64,000 nucleotides of DNA from Gemmatimonas aurantiaca (GCF_037190085.1 NZ_JBBCJO010000013.1:1-64000); one strand, 5' to 3'. Positions 42,483-51,336 are shown, counted from the first letter of the stretch. The notes: a model not told the origin generated them from the sequence alone. Program-made: numbers and translations.

Positions 42483-43624
42483 CTCCTGATGCCGTCGGAG
42501 ATGGGGGCCTTGTTGGGGGCCATGTCCGGAATCGAGTCCGGCTCGGGTACGGGCGACGGGAACTGCGGATGCATCGCGCTCCGCAACACTTCCGCGGCGA
42601 GTCCGATGTTGGGACTGGGACGGCTGAGCAGATTGGCGGGCACCGCGACCACCCGCCCTTCACGAATCGCGCGCAGGTTGCGCCATCCCTGCATGACGCG
42701 CAGACGGGTGAGCGCCTGCGCCTTGAACTCTCCGACGGGAACGATGACGATGTCGGGATCGCGACGGACGATCTCCTCCATCGGCACGTTGGGCCAGTTG
42801 CTGGTGGCGTCCGCGAAGATCGAACGTCCGCCGGCCAGCGAGATGAGTTGTCCGATGAAGGTGTTCGGTCCGGCCGTCATGGGCGGATCGTTGAACACCA
42901 CGTACATGATCCGGGGCACCGGGAGGGATTCCACCGACGTGCGCACCGCGGCGAGTTGCGCACGCAGTGTTTTCAAGACGCGGGCGGCGTCGGCATCGTG
43001 CCCGGTGAGTGTGCCAAGACTGGCCAGCCCATGGAACACGTCGCTGGTGTCCTGGGTGCGCAGCATGAAGACCGGAATGCCGATCGTGGCCAATCGCTCA
43101 CCGAACGCCTGCCGTTTGTCGCTTTCCCACGACACGACGAGATCGGGCTTGAGCGACACGATCATCTCGATGCTGGGATCGACACTGCCGCCGACGAGCG
43201 GCAGGTGCTGGACTTCGGGTGCCACGTCGAAGCGTGTGCGTGCCACCAGCTGCGGGCCGGCTCCAAGCGCGATGAGTGTTTCGGTGGCGCTCGGAATGAG
43301 CGAGACGACCCGCTGTGCGGGCTGCGCGAGGGTGACGGTGCGACCGGCACCGTCGACGACGGTCAGAGCCGTGGAGGACGACGCGGAAGCACGGGGATCG
43401 GTGCCCGGAGCGTTCGCCCCGGTGTTCGCACGGGCGTTCTCCCGACCTGCACGTTCCGGTGTGCACGCGCCGATGCCGAATGCCCCCATGGCGAGCACGA
43501 TGCCCAGCCGTGCGGTGGTGCCGCGGCATGTGAGAAGACGCCAGCCTGAACACAGGAACCCGTAAAACACGAACCCGTCCGGTCTCGGGGAACGAGAGGG
43601 ACGGGAGCGGGGGGCGGCGGACAT
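42479..43624 (-). CDS. btuF: Cobalamin-binding lipoprotein BtuF
   Basis: A 381-residue periplasmic binding protein of the BtuF/FhuD class. The lipobox is FGIGAC, with a small-residue linker rich in Ala/Thr/Ser after it. The two lobes contain QPAQRVVSLIPSATETLIAL, LPLVGGSVDPSIEMIVSL, KPDLVVSWESDKRQAF, and GPNTFIGQLISLAGG. It would hand corrinoids to BtuCD. The start is uncertain: the ATG at 43624 puts the lipobox Cys over 50 residues in, unusually far, and a GTG at 43570 would give a more normal 36-residue signal. It is the first gene after the cobalamin riboswitch. Confidence 0.9.
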   Translation of the reverse strand: MSAAPRSRPSRSPRPDGFVFYGFLCSGWRLLTCRGTTARLGIVLAMGAFGIGACTPERAGRENARANTGANAPGTDPRASASSSTALTVVDGAGRTVTLAQPAQRVVSLIPSATETLIALGAGPQLVARTRFDVAPEVQHLPLVGGSVDPSIEMIVSLKPDLVVSWESDKRQAFGERLATIGIPVFMLRTQDTSDVFHGLASLGTLTGHDADAARVLKTLRAQLAAVRTSVESLPVPRIMYVVFNDPPMTAGPNTFIGQLISLAGGRSIFADATSNWPNVPMEEIVRRDPDIVIVPVGEFKAQALTRLRVMQGWRNLRAIREGRVVAVPANLLSRPSPNIGLAAEVLRSAMHPQFPSPVPEPDSIPDMAPNKAPISDGIRR

Positions 43625-43689
43625 CCATCGACGCACGGGGTGCGTCCGACCGATGCGGACGGCCCCGCAGTCCTCCCTCGAGGATTTGA

Positions 43690-43880
43690 AGCGGGAACGA
43701 ACGGATCGGTCTCCTGGCTCGAGGCGGTCGACTTCTCCCTTCCCGGAGCCGGAGCTCCAGTGGGTACTGCGTAGAAGTCGCCGTGTTCTGTCTCGCGGGT
43801 GAACGCGTGACAGAGCCTCATACAGTGGCGGGGCCGCGCCGGCATTGCACCGGCTTCCAACAAAGACCCGTTCGTGTGGA
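43690..43880 (-). promoter_or_regulatory. Cobalamin (B12) riboswitch
   Basis: On the minus strand, from about 43870 down, the leader reads GGAAGCCGGTGCAATGCCGG, then GCGGCCCCGCCACTGT, matching the conserved core of AdoCbl riboswitches. The B12 box AGCCAGGAGACC is at 43719-43708. It ends about 65 nt before the btuF ATG and should repress the whole btuF-to-cobC gene train when cobalamin is abundant. A minus-strand TACAAT (43889-43884) just upstream could be the -10. The expression platform cannot be settled by eye; GTCCGCATCGGTCGGAC-like pairing lies near 43645-43665. Confidence 0.92.
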
Positions 43881-43983
43881 TCGATTGTAAGTGTTCACGA
43901 TAGTGACTCACGGATTGCCGACGCAAGGGCACTTCGTACGCGCGACACTTGCGCTGACGCCAGCGGCCGGAGATGCTGCGCGC

Positions 43984-45735
43984 ATGTCTCCATCCGACCC
44001 GCCAATGACTCCGTTGGCATCGCGCCAGCATCAGGATTGTGACACGCCAGAGGACCACACGTCGGTCGATCACACATCGGTCGACCACAGGCGGGATGGT
44101 CACACGCCGCCACTCGGCCGTGTGCTGATGGTGCAGGGCACCTCGTCACACGCCGGCAAGACCACCGTGGTGGCGGCGTTGTGTCGCTGGTTCGCCAACG
44201 CGGGCTATCGTGTGGCACCGTTCAAGGCACAGAACATGTCCAACAACGCCGCGGTCACGGCTGACGGGCGCGAAGTGGGACGGGCGCAGGCCATGCAGGC
44301 GGTGGCCGCGCGGGTGCCGGTGACGGTGGACATGAATCCGGTGCTGCTCAAGCCGCAGAGCGATCGCACGTCGCAGGTGGTGGTGCTGGGCGAACCCTGG
44401 CTGACCGCCGATGCCGTCGACTATTACGCCCGCAAGCAGCATCTGTGGCCCATCGTCACCGATGCGCTCGATCGTCTGCGCGCCACCTGCGACGTGGTGA
44501 TCGTGGAAGGGGCCGGCAGTCCGGCGGAAATCAATCTCGCGCAATACGACATCGTGAACATGCGCGTGGCCCGCCATGCCGGAGCGCCGGTGCTGTTGGT
44601 GGGTGACATCGAACGTGGCGGCGTGTTCGCGTCGTTGTACGGCACGCATGCGCTGCTGCAACCGGAGGAACGTGCGCTCATCCGCGCCTTCGTGATCAAC
44701 AAGTTCCGCGGCGATCCGTCGCTGCTCGATCCCGGCTTCGCGATGCTCGAGGAACGCACCGGCGTGCCCACCATCGGTGTGCTGCCGTGGCTCGATCTCA
44801 CCGATGTGCCCGAAGAGGATGCACTCGAGTGGCGGGCGGCGGAGGACCGGGCAGGCGCAGACACACGTGCGGCTGCAGACGCGGAGGGAGTGACACGTCC
44901 GGGCACGGCCGCCGGGGCACTGCTCGATATCGCGGTGATGCGCCTGCCGCGTGTGGCCAATCTCGACGAGTTCCAGCCGCTCATCAACGAACCCGGCGTG
45001 AGGGTACGGTTCGTGGGTCGTGCCGCGGAATTCGGGGCGCCGGATCTCGTCATCGTTCCCGGCACCAAGTCCACGCTCGGCGATCTCGCATGGCTGCGCG
45101 CACAGGAACTCGATGTCTGCATTCTCGCGCACGCCGCCGCTCAACGTCCCGTGCTCGGGATCTGCGGTGGCTTGCAGATGCTCGGCGAACGCATCGTCGA
45201 TGCCGAGGGTGTCGAACAGCGTGGAGAGGCGGCCGGTCTGGGGCTGCTCCCGGTGGAGACGCATTTCGAGGCGAAGAAGGTCACCCGTCGCGTGAAGGCG
45301 CGGGCCGTGGGATCACACGGTCTGTGGGCTCTCGATGCCGGCCCGAGTGCAATCGATGATGTGACCGCCGATGCCGGCCGCACCGCCCCCTTCGACGCCT
45401 ATGAGATTCACATGGGACGCACCACGCCGGTCGCGACGGCGGAGGCGCTGCCGCCTCTGTTTCGTCTCACCAGCGCCGCGGGGGAATCGGACGACGGGGT
45501 ATGTTCAGCCAATGGCCTGGTGGTGGGCACCTATCTGCACGGCGCACTGGAGCACGATGCACTGCGCCGGGCGTTGCTGACGCGCCTGGCCGATCGCAAA
45601 GGCGTCGTGTTGCCGCATCCGCGCGCTCCGGTCTCCATCGACGATGCACTCGACCGCCTGGCCACGAACGTGTGTGGCAATCTCGACATGGATGCGATTT
45701 TGTCCATGCTGGATCTCACACCGCCAACCCGCTGA
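43984..45735 (+). CDS. cobQ: Adenosylcobyric acid synthase CobQ
   Basis: A 583-residue glutamine amidotransferase that amidates four side chains of adenosylcobyrinate diamide. The N-terminal synthetase half begins LMVQGTSSHAGKTTVVAALC, then PFKAQNMSNNAAVT, GRAQAMQAVAARV, NPVLLKPQSD, and VEGAGSPAEINL. The C-terminal amidotransferase half has VIVPGTKSTLGDLAWL, the catalytic Cys in LGICGGLQMLG, and His in YLHGALEHD. The N-terminus carries about 40 extra residues with a HTSVDHTSVDH repeat; the ATG at 43984 is one of several possible starts. It diverges from the riboswitch and is followed 8 nt later by cobU. Confidence 0.94.
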   Translation: MSPSDPPMTPLASRQHQDCDTPEDHTSVDHTSVDHRRDGHTPPLGRVLMVQGTSSHAGKTTVVAALCRWFANAGYRVAPFKAQNMSNNAAVTADGREVGRAQAMQAVAARVPVTVDMNPVLLKPQSDRTSQVVVLGEPWLTADAVDYYARKQHLWPIVTDALDRLRATCDVVIVEGAGSPAEINLAQYDIVNMRVARHAGAPVLLVGDIERGGVFASLYGTHALLQPEERALIRAFVINKFRGDPSLLDPGFAMLEERTGVPTIGVLPWLDLTDVPEEDALEWRAAEDRAGADTRAAADAEGVTRPGTAAGALLDIAVMRLPRVANLDEFQPLINEPGVRVRFVGRAAEFGAPDLVIVPGTKSTLGDLAWLRAQELDVCILAHAAAQRPVLGICGGLQMLGERIVDAEGVEQRGEAAGLGLLPVETHFEAKKVTRRVKARAVGSHGLWALDAGPSAIDDVTADAGRTAPFDAYEIHMGRTTPVATAEALPPLFRLTSAAGESDDGVCSANGLVVGTYLHGALEHDALRRALLTRLADRKGVVLPHPRAPVSIDDALDRLATNVCGNLDMDAILSMLDLTPPTR

Positions 45736-45743
45736 CGATTCCG

Positions 45744-46415
45744 ATGTCCATGTCCGATACGTCATCCCTGTCATCGGGATCATCGATCACGCTGCTGCTG
45801 GGGGGTGTGCGCGCGGGGAAGAGCGCCCGGGCCCTCGCGTTGGCGGAATCCTTCGTGGAACCGAAAACCGGACATCCCGACACCACCGATGTCCTGTGGT
45901 TCGTGGCCACTGCGCAGGCATTCGACGACGAAATGACGCGTCGTATCGCGGCCCATCGGGCCGAGCGTGCGGAACGATGGCACACCATCGAGGAACCGGT
46001 GGCGCTCGTCGCCACACTGGAGGCCGCGCTGGCCATCGCGGCGGAATCCCCACGTGTGATCGTGATCGACTGTCTCACGCTGTGGGTCAGCAATCTGCTG
46101 CTGGCGTCCGACGACGCGACGGACATCGAGGGACGCATGGCGGAGCAGGCCGCCGCATTGACGGCACTGATGCAGCGCACCACGTCGGTGCGCTGGATTC
46201 TCGTCAGCAACGAAGTCGGGCTTGGCGTGGTGCCGCCAACGCCGCTCGGGCGCGTCTACCGCGACGCGCTCGGGCGGGTCAATCAGATCGTCGCCGCGGC
46301 GGCCGACACGGTGGAGCTGATGGTGGCGGGGCTCGTGATGCCGCTCAAAGCGCCAACCGGACAATCGATCACGGCAACGGCGGAATCCCCTGCGCCGGAT
46401 GCGCCACGTTCCTGA
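45744..46415 (+). CDS. cobU: Adenosylcobinamide kinase / adenosylcobinamide-phosphate guanylyltransferase CobU
   Basis: A 223-residue bifunctional enzyme that phosphorylates adenosylcobinamide and adds GMP to make adenosylcobinamide-GDP, the CobS substrate. The P-loop is LLLGGVRAGKSARA (residues 17-30). The guanylylated His is expected in AAHRAERAERWHT. Later motifs are VIVIDCLTLWVSNLL and LVSNEVGLGVVPPTPLGR. It starts 8 nt after cobQ. The last 47 nt overlap the end of the convergent CoA-binding gene. Confidence 0.94.
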   Translation: MSMSDTSSLSSGSSITLLLGGVRAGKSARALALAESFVEPKTGHPDTTDVLWFVATAQAFDDEMTRRIAAHRAERAERWHTIEEPVALVATLEAALAIAAESPRVIVIDCLTLWVSNLLLASDDATDIEGRMAEQAAALTALMQRTTSVRWILVSNEVGLGVVPPTPLGRVYRDALGRVNQIVAAAADTVELMVAGLVMPLKAPTGQSITATAESPAPDAPRS

Positions 46416-46884
46416 GCTCGACCTGCACGCAGTGATCCTGCACCACGAGAATGCCGGCGCGTGCCAGGCGTTCCGCCACGGCATCATTCCGGATACCGAG
46501 CTGCATCCACACCACGGAAGGCTCGGCGGCGAGAATCTCATCGACGTGCTTTGCCACGTCCTCGGAGCGCCGGAATAGCTGGACCATATCGGCCGGCGGG
46601 TCCACGGTGGCGAGCGTGCGATGCACCGGCACGCCGAGGATTTCGGTCACCTCGGGGTAATACACCGGTACGGGTACGATATCGTAGCCCACCCGCTGCA
46701 TGTACGCCGGCACCGTGTACGCCGGGCCCCCCGCTTCGCGCGTCTTGATCCCGATCACGGCCACGCGCCTGACCCATGTCAGTACATGGCCGATCTGTTC
46801 CGGGGAATCGAGCAGCCGTTCTCGCCACTGATCGGGCGATGTGGTTAGCTTCGGAGAAACACTGTTCCGATCCAGCTTCTCCAT
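46369..46884 (-). CDS. CoA-binding domain protein (YccU-like)
   Basis: A 171-residue protein with a single Rossmann-type CoA_binding_2 domain: VRRVAVIGIKTREAGGPAYT, VGYDIVPVPVYYPEV, ILGVPVHRTLATV, and PSVVWMQLGIRNDAVAERL with the conserved VQDHCVQVELRN end. Members probably bind CoA or nucleotide; no reaction is established. Its 3' end overlaps cobU by 47 nt on the opposite strand. The ATG at 46884 is 14 nt from the divergent dehydrogenase-like start. Confidence 0.83.
   Translation of the reverse strand: MEKLDRNSVSPKLTTSPDQWRERLLDSPEQIGHVLTWVRRVAVIGIKTREAGGPAYTVPAYMQRVGYDIVPVPVYYPEVTEILGVPVHRTLATVDPPADMVQLFRRSEDVAKHVDEILAAEPSVVWMQLGIRNDAVAERLARAGILVVQDHCVQVELRNVAHPAQGIPPLP
46846..46851 (+). 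promoter_or_regulatory. -10-like box for the saccharopine-dehydrogenase-like gene
   Basis: TAGCTT lies inside the start of the divergent CoA-binding gene, 47 nt before the ATG at 46899. That gene has a GGAG ribosome binding site, consistent with a leadered mRNA. No clear -35. Confidence 0.3.
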
Positions 46885-46898
46885 ACCGGAGTTCCTCG

Positions 46899-48038
46899 AT
46901 GCGTGTGTTGGTTCTTGGTGCGGGGCTGCAAGGCACCGCGTGTGCGTTTGACCTGCTCAATGATCCCGCGGTGAAGCAGGTGATGCTCGCGGATCTGCAG
47001 CGTCCCGTGTTGCCGCCGTTTCTGCAGCAGGTGGCCGATGCCCGGCTCGTCCCCATGGCGCTGGATGTGCGCGATGAGCGGGCCGTGCGTGCGGCGTTTG
47101 CACAGTGCGACGGCGTGTTGAGCGCCATCCCCTACTACTTCAACGGTGTTCTCGCACGCCTGGCCGTGGAGGCCGGTGTGCATTTTGCCGATCTCGGTGG
47201 CAACACCGCGATCGTCCAGGAGCAGAAGCAACTCGACGCCGCGGCGCGCGCCAAGGGTATCTCGGTGATTCCCGACACCGGTCTCGCCCCCGGCATGGTG
47301 AACGTGATCGCCCAGCACGGCATCGATCAGTTCGACACCGTGGAATCGGTGAAGTTGTTCGTCGGCGGCCTGCCGCAGGTGCCCGAACCGCCACTGGGGT
47401 ACCAGATCGCGTACTCCATCGAAGGGATGGTGGATTATTACACCACGCCCTCGCTGGTGGTGCGCGATGGGCAGCCGTCCACGGTCCACGCGCTGTCGGA
47501 ACTGGAAGACGTGACGTTCGACGCGCCAGTGGGCACGCTCGAAGCCTTCCACACGGCCGGCGGGCTTTCCACGATGGTGTACCGCTATGCGGGGAAGATT
47601 CCCGTCATGGAATACAAGACGCTGCGGTATCCCGGTCATGCGGCGATCATGCGCAGCATCCGCGATCTGGGGCTGCTGGGGCTGGAGCCCGTGGATGTGA
47701 AGGGACAGCAGGTCGTGCCGCGCGATGTGTTCGTGAAGGTGGCGGGTGGGGCGCTGCGCAAAGGCAAGCCCGATCTCGTGGCGTTGCGTGTCGTGGTCAC
47801 GGGCACGAAGGACGGCGTACGTCGCGCACGGGCCTGGGAAGTGGTCGATCGGTACGACGCGAAACACGGCATCACCGCCATGATGCGGACCACCGGTTAC
47901 ACGCTCGCGATCACCGGCCTGCTGCAGATGTCCGGTGCCATCGAACCGGGGGTGCACACTCCCGACGAGTGCATCCCGCCGGCCCGCTATTTCTCCATGC
48001 TGGCCGCGCGCGGGATCGAGGTGCGCGAGATCGATTGA
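46899..48038 (+). CDS. Saccharopine dehydrogenase-like / lysine 6-dehydrogenase-like oxidoreductase
   Basis: A 379-residue NAD(P)-dependent enzyme. The N-terminal Rossmann fold starts RVLVLGAGLQGTACAFDLL. Family features follow: DGVLSAIPYYFNGVLARLAVE, GVHFADLGGNTAIVQEQ, and IPDTGLAPGMVNVIAQHG. The C-terminal substrate domain includes MEYKTLRYPGHAAIMRSI and GYTLAITGLLQM. The pattern matches saccharopine reductase/lysine 6-dehydrogenase proteins, which oxidise or form C-N bonds at the lysine epsilon position. No other lysine pathway gene is adjacent, so the substrate is inferred. The start has GGAG about 8 nt upstream. Confidence 0.85.
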   Translation: MRVLVLGAGLQGTACAFDLLNDPAVKQVMLADLQRPVLPPFLQQVADARLVPMALDVRDERAVRAAFAQCDGVLSAIPYYFNGVLARLAVEAGVHFADLGGNTAIVQEQKQLDAAARAKGISVIPDTGLAPGMVNVIAQHGIDQFDTVESVKLFVGGLPQVPEPPLGYQIAYSIEGMVDYYTTPSLVVRDGQPSTVHALSELEDVTFDAPVGTLEAFHTAGGLSTMVYRYAGKIPVMEYKTLRYPGHAAIMRSIRDLGLLGLEPVDVKGQQVVPRDVFVKVAGGALRKGKPDLVALRVVVTGTKDGVRRARAWEVVDRYDAKHGITAMMRTTGYTLAITGLLQMSGAIEPGVHTPDECIPPARYFSMLAARGIEVREID

Positions 48039-48049
48039 TCGGCACGGGC

Positions 48050-48115
48050 CGGGCCGGCGTGTTGGCATCGAACGTACTGCCATCTGGCGTACGCCAGATG
48101 GCGTACGCCGGCCCG
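48050..48115. terminator. Nested palindromic bidirectional terminator-like structure
   Basis: An outer stem CGGGCCGGCGT (48050-48060) pairs with 48105-48115, and inside it a perfect 24-nt palindrome (48079-48102, half-site GCCATCTGGCGT) can form its own hairpin. It fills the gap between the convergent dehydrogenase-like and chemoreceptor genes. There is no T-tract. Confidence 0.6.
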
Positions 48116-48132
48116 AGTCCATCAGGCAAGCA

Positions 48133-49848
48133 TCAGGTGCGGAACTCGCCGATGAGTCCCCGCACCCGCAGGCTCGCGGTCTGCAGCATCTCGGCGGTGG
48201 CGGAGACCTCCTGCGCCGACGCCGAGGTCTGCTCCGTGCTGGCCGCTACTTCCTCGGCGGCGGCCGCATGGCCTTCCGCGGTGTCGCGGGCGTCGTACAA
48301 CGAACGTTGCACCTGACTGAGTGAACGGCGGTTGCCTTCCACCGCCGTCGTGACACGTGCCGTGGCGCCTTCCACCTGCGCGACAGCGTGTTCGATGCGG
48401 GCCAGCGCGCCCCGCACGGCTTCGGCCACCGTCTCCGCATCGCGCAGACGCGTGGCGCCCGATTCCACCGCCGTCGAAGCGCTGGTGATCCGGCTCCGGA
48501 AACGCTTCACGTTTTCCGTGACTTCGTTGGCTGCATGAGCGCTCTGTTCGGCCAGCGCCCGCACTTCCTGCGCGACCACCGCGAAGCCGCGCCCCGCCGA
48601 GCCGGCACGGGCCGCTTCGATTGCGGCGTTGAGCGCCAGCAGATTGGTCTGGGTGGCGATCTCCGAAATCACGCTCACGAAATCGTCGATCACTCCGGTC
48701 GCATCACGCAGCGCGACCATCTCCTCGCGGGAAGCCTGCACCACTTCGCGCGCCCCCAGCAGCGTATCGATGGCCACCTGCACCTGATCGCGCGCACCGT
48801 TGGTGGTGTGCCGGATCTCGCGGCCCACCCGGTCGGTTTCATCCGCCGCCTCACCGATGGTGGCGCCGGCTTCGGCCAGTTCCTTCACTGTTTCACCCGC
48901 ATGATTGAGCGACGTGAGCTGCATCGTCGCGCCATGCGAGATGTCCATGATGGCCGATGTCACGTGCTGCGACGAAGCGGCCGCCGACGAAGCCGACGCG
49001 GTCAGTTCGCTGGCGGCCAAGGTGACCTGATCGGCTTCTTCCTGCACGCGCGAGAAGAGCAGGCGCAGACGTTCACGGGCCTGCCGCATGGCATCGATCA
49101 GCTCCGCGTATTCCTGCGCGACATACAGGGAGCTGGCGGAAAACGGGGGATCGCGCAGATCGCCGGCGCCGATGGCCATGAGTTCGTCACGCAGTTGCAC
49201 CATGGGCTGTGTGATGGCCCGGGCCGTGGACAATCCGAAGAACGCGGCCACGCCGAAGGCCAGCGTCACCACGACCACCAGGCTGGCCTCGGCGTTGCGC
49301 AGCCAGTCGCGCATGCGATCGGTGGCCTCGCCGGCACCATCGCGCGCGGCACGGCGCAGGCCCTGCAATTCACTCTCGATGGCTTGGATGTCGCGCGTGG
49401 TGAGTGCGAGCACCCGATTCGCTTCCCCGGTGTGTCCGGAGATCTGCCAGGCCCGGGTGGTGGCGATGCGCACTTCGAGCGTGGCCTGCAGCCGGCCGAT
49501 CGTCTCCAGACGACGACGCTCCTCCGCGCTCAGCACACTCGTGGAAACGGCATCACGGCGCAGTTGCTCGGCTTGCACCGTGAGCGCGTGATACTGGGCT
49601 TCATCGGTGGGTGTCCCCGTGCTCAGGAACCGCAGTCCCGCCACGAGTTCGCGCAGCGCGATGTTCGTGGCCCGCTCGACGAACTCGGACCGGTCCATCA
49701 GATCGTGGACCGTGGCCTCGGCCTGCGCGTTGCTGCGGGAGAGCCAGTACCAGCCCAGGACACCCGCGGCCACCAGCAACGTGATCGACGTACCGAAACC
49801 CGCGATGAGGCGTCCGCGGATGGTCGCCATCTGAAACAGGTGTCTCAT
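48133..49848 (-). CDS. Methyl-accepting chemotaxis protein
   Basis: A 571-residue chemoreceptor. TM1 is at about 17-38 (GFGTSITLLVAAGVLGWYWL), a helical periplasmic domain of about 145 residues follows, TM2 is at about 187-207 (SLVVVVTLAFGVAAFFGLS), then a HAMP region (ARAITQPMVQLRDELMAIGAG). The signalling domain has the hairpin tip EIATQTNLLALNAAIEAAR and AGRGFAVVAQEVRALAEQS. It would control a CheA kinase. It begins 8 nt after the substrate-binding lipoprotein gene, so its ligand may be presented by that protein. No che genes are in the window. Confidence 0.92.
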   Translation of the reverse strand: MRHLFQMATIRGRLIAGFGTSITLLVAAGVLGWYWLSRSNAQAEATVHDLMDRSEFVERATNIALRELVAGLRFLSTGTPTDEAQYHALTVQAEQLRRDAVSTSVLSAEERRRLETIGRLQATLEVRIATTRAWQISGHTGEANRVLALTTRDIQAIESELQGLRRAARDGAGEATDRMRDWLRNAEASLVVVVTLAFGVAAFFGLSTARAITQPMVQLRDELMAIGAGDLRDPPFSASSLYVAQEYAELIDAMRQARERLRLLFSRVQEEADQVTLAASELTASASSAAASSQHVTSAIMDISHGATMQLTSLNHAGETVKELAEAGATIGEAADETDRVGREIRHTTNGARDQVQVAIDTLLGAREVVQASREEMVALRDATGVIDDFVSVISEIATQTNLLALNAAIEAARAGSAGRGFAVVAQEVRALAEQSAHAANEVTENVKRFRSRITSASTAVESGATRLRDAETVAEAVRGALARIEHAVAQVEGATARVTTAVEGNRRSLSQVQRSLYDARDTAEGHAAAAEEVAASTEQTSASAQEVSATAEMLQTASLRVRGLIGEFRT

Positions 49849-49855
49849 GGCTGCC

Positions 49856-51067
49856 TCATGGCGCGACGGCTCCCCGCACCCGCGTCACGAGGACGGGACG
49901 GGCTTTGATGTCGTGACTCTTTTCGAAGGCGATACGGCCCACGACCCCATCGACCGAGGGCGCGCCGTTGCCGATGCGTTCGAGGGCCAGGCGCAGCGAG
50001 GACCGGGTGCCGGCGCCGCCGCTCACCGTGCGACCGATCACGATGGTCGCATCGTAAGACAGGGCCGCGAATCCATCGGGATCCTGGTGGAAACGTTCGC
50101 GATAGCGGCCGAGGAAGTGCATGGCTTCGGGGCTCGACACCCGGTCGGCGCGGAAGAACGCGGCCACATAGGCTCCGGTGGCGATCGAGTCGCGGACGAT
50201 GCCCTCGGTGCCGTCACCCCCCACGAACGGCGCGGTGACCCCCCGGGCCCGGAGCGCGCGCAGAAAGGCCAGCGCATCGTCGGCGTCGCCCGGAAAGAGC
50301 ACCACGTCCGGTTTGCGCAGCGCCAGCAGGCTGGCGTAGGCATCCCACTCGGTGACCCCGGTGAGGTAGGGATCGCGGGTGTCGATCTGCCCACCGCCCT
50401 TGGTGAAGGTCTCGGCGAAGGTGGTCGTCCAGTCGCGGCCATAGGGGTCGTTGCGGTACACGATAGCCGCACGCCGGCCGCCGAGGGTGTCGAGCACCCA
50501 CTGGGCGGTGTGCCGGGCGGCATCGGCGTCGCTGGGAGCCACCCGGAAGAACCAGGGGCTGATCCCGCTCAGGCGCGGCGAGGATGCAGTCTGGGAGACC
50601 ATCACGACCCCGTTTTCCCCGTCGTGTTCAGCGTCGGCGTAGATGGGGACCGTTTCCAGCGTGTTGCCACTTTCCGGATGGCCCACCACCGCGATCACCG
50701 CCGGGTCCTGCCGGAGTTGCTCGGCCAACCGGACCGGGCTGGTCACGCCCGCCGGGGGCAGGCGCACCTCGAAGCGGGCGGGACCGGCGGCGTTCAGGCG
50801 TTCGACGGCCAGTTCGATGCCGCGCACGATGTTTTCATAACCCGGCGTTCCCGGGATGGCGCCCACGCCGATGGCATGAGCGGAGCTGGTCGGGGCATTC
50901 GGGCTTCGGCAACCGGCGGCCACCAGGAGACCCGACAGGGCCATCAGCATCGTCCGGGCCGGCGGGACCGGCAGGGATCGGGCCCGGGCAATGGCCGGAC
51001 ACAGAGCGCGAAGGGAGATCACGCGGAGAAGACGATCCGAAACGCGCTGCGGAAACGGCAGCGCCAT
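49856..51067 (-). CDS. Periplasmic substrate-binding lipoprotein (branched-chain amino-acid/LivK type)
   Basis: A 403-residue binding protein. The lipobox LLVAAGC (Cys about 53) follows an unusually long N-terminal region, so the true start may lie downstream of the ATG at 51067. The two-lobed fold is of the type I periplasmic binding class: GIELAVERLNAAG, VIAVVGHPESGNTLETVPIY, WFFRVAPSDADAARHTAQW, RRAAIVYRNDPYGRDW, FVGGDGTEGIVRDSI. No ABC permease or ATPase genes are adjacent. The gene is followed by a chemoreceptor 8 nt later, so it more likely feeds chemosensing than transport. Confidence 0.85.
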   Translation of the reverse strand: MALPFPQRVSDRLLRVISLRALCPAIARARSLPVPPARTMLMALSGLLVAAGCRSPNAPTSSAHAIGVGAIPGTPGYENIVRGIELAVERLNAAGPARFEVRLPPAGVTSPVRLAEQLRQDPAVIAVVGHPESGNTLETVPIYADAEHDGENGVVMVSQTASSPRLSGISPWFFRVAPSDADAARHTAQWVLDTLGGRRAAIVYRNDPYGRDWTTTFAETFTKGGGQIDTRDPYLTGVTEWDAYASLLALRKPDVVLFPGDADDALAFLRALRARGVTAPFVGGDGTEGIVRDSIATGAYVAAFFRADRVSSPEAMHFLGRYRERFHQDPDGFAALSYDATIVIGRTVSGGAGTRSSLRLALERIGNGAPSVDGVVGRIAFEKSHDIKARPVLVTRVRGAVAP

Positions 51068-51336
51068 GTGCGATTTCAGAGCGAAAATCGTGGTGTTTTA
51101 CGGAAATGTGGCCGATGTGAACCAGTGAATCGGCACAATGGTGGTTACAATACGAGAAATGTCGGGCAAAGCCCGAGAAGTCGTAGGGTTTTGCTTGCGG
51201 TGGCCGGAAACGACGGATTAGCTTCGCACTGCTGTCCCACCCCCCGACTGCTCGTCGAGCGCCCTTGGCTTACGTCCTCTGCGTAGGTCCAGGACCGTGA
51301 GGCAGCAGTCCACCCAACTCCACATCAGGATCCGGC
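51068..51336 (+). promoter_or_regulatory. Upstream region of the caa3 oxidase operon
   Basis: A 269-nt gap between divergent genes. It holds a small hairpin (TCGGGC 51162-51167 with GCCCGA 51171-51176), a TACAAT (51146-51151) and a TAGCTT (51219-51224) that could be -10 boxes. The second would give a leader of about 107 nt for ctaC. No confident -35 or operator was found. Confidence 0.35.

Noticed and set aside
43570..43636. Alternative btuF starts at GTG 43570 and GTG 43636
   Set aside because: Neither has a ribosome binding site that decides the matter; the ATG at 43624 was kept, and the GTG at 43570 is noted as a real possibility.
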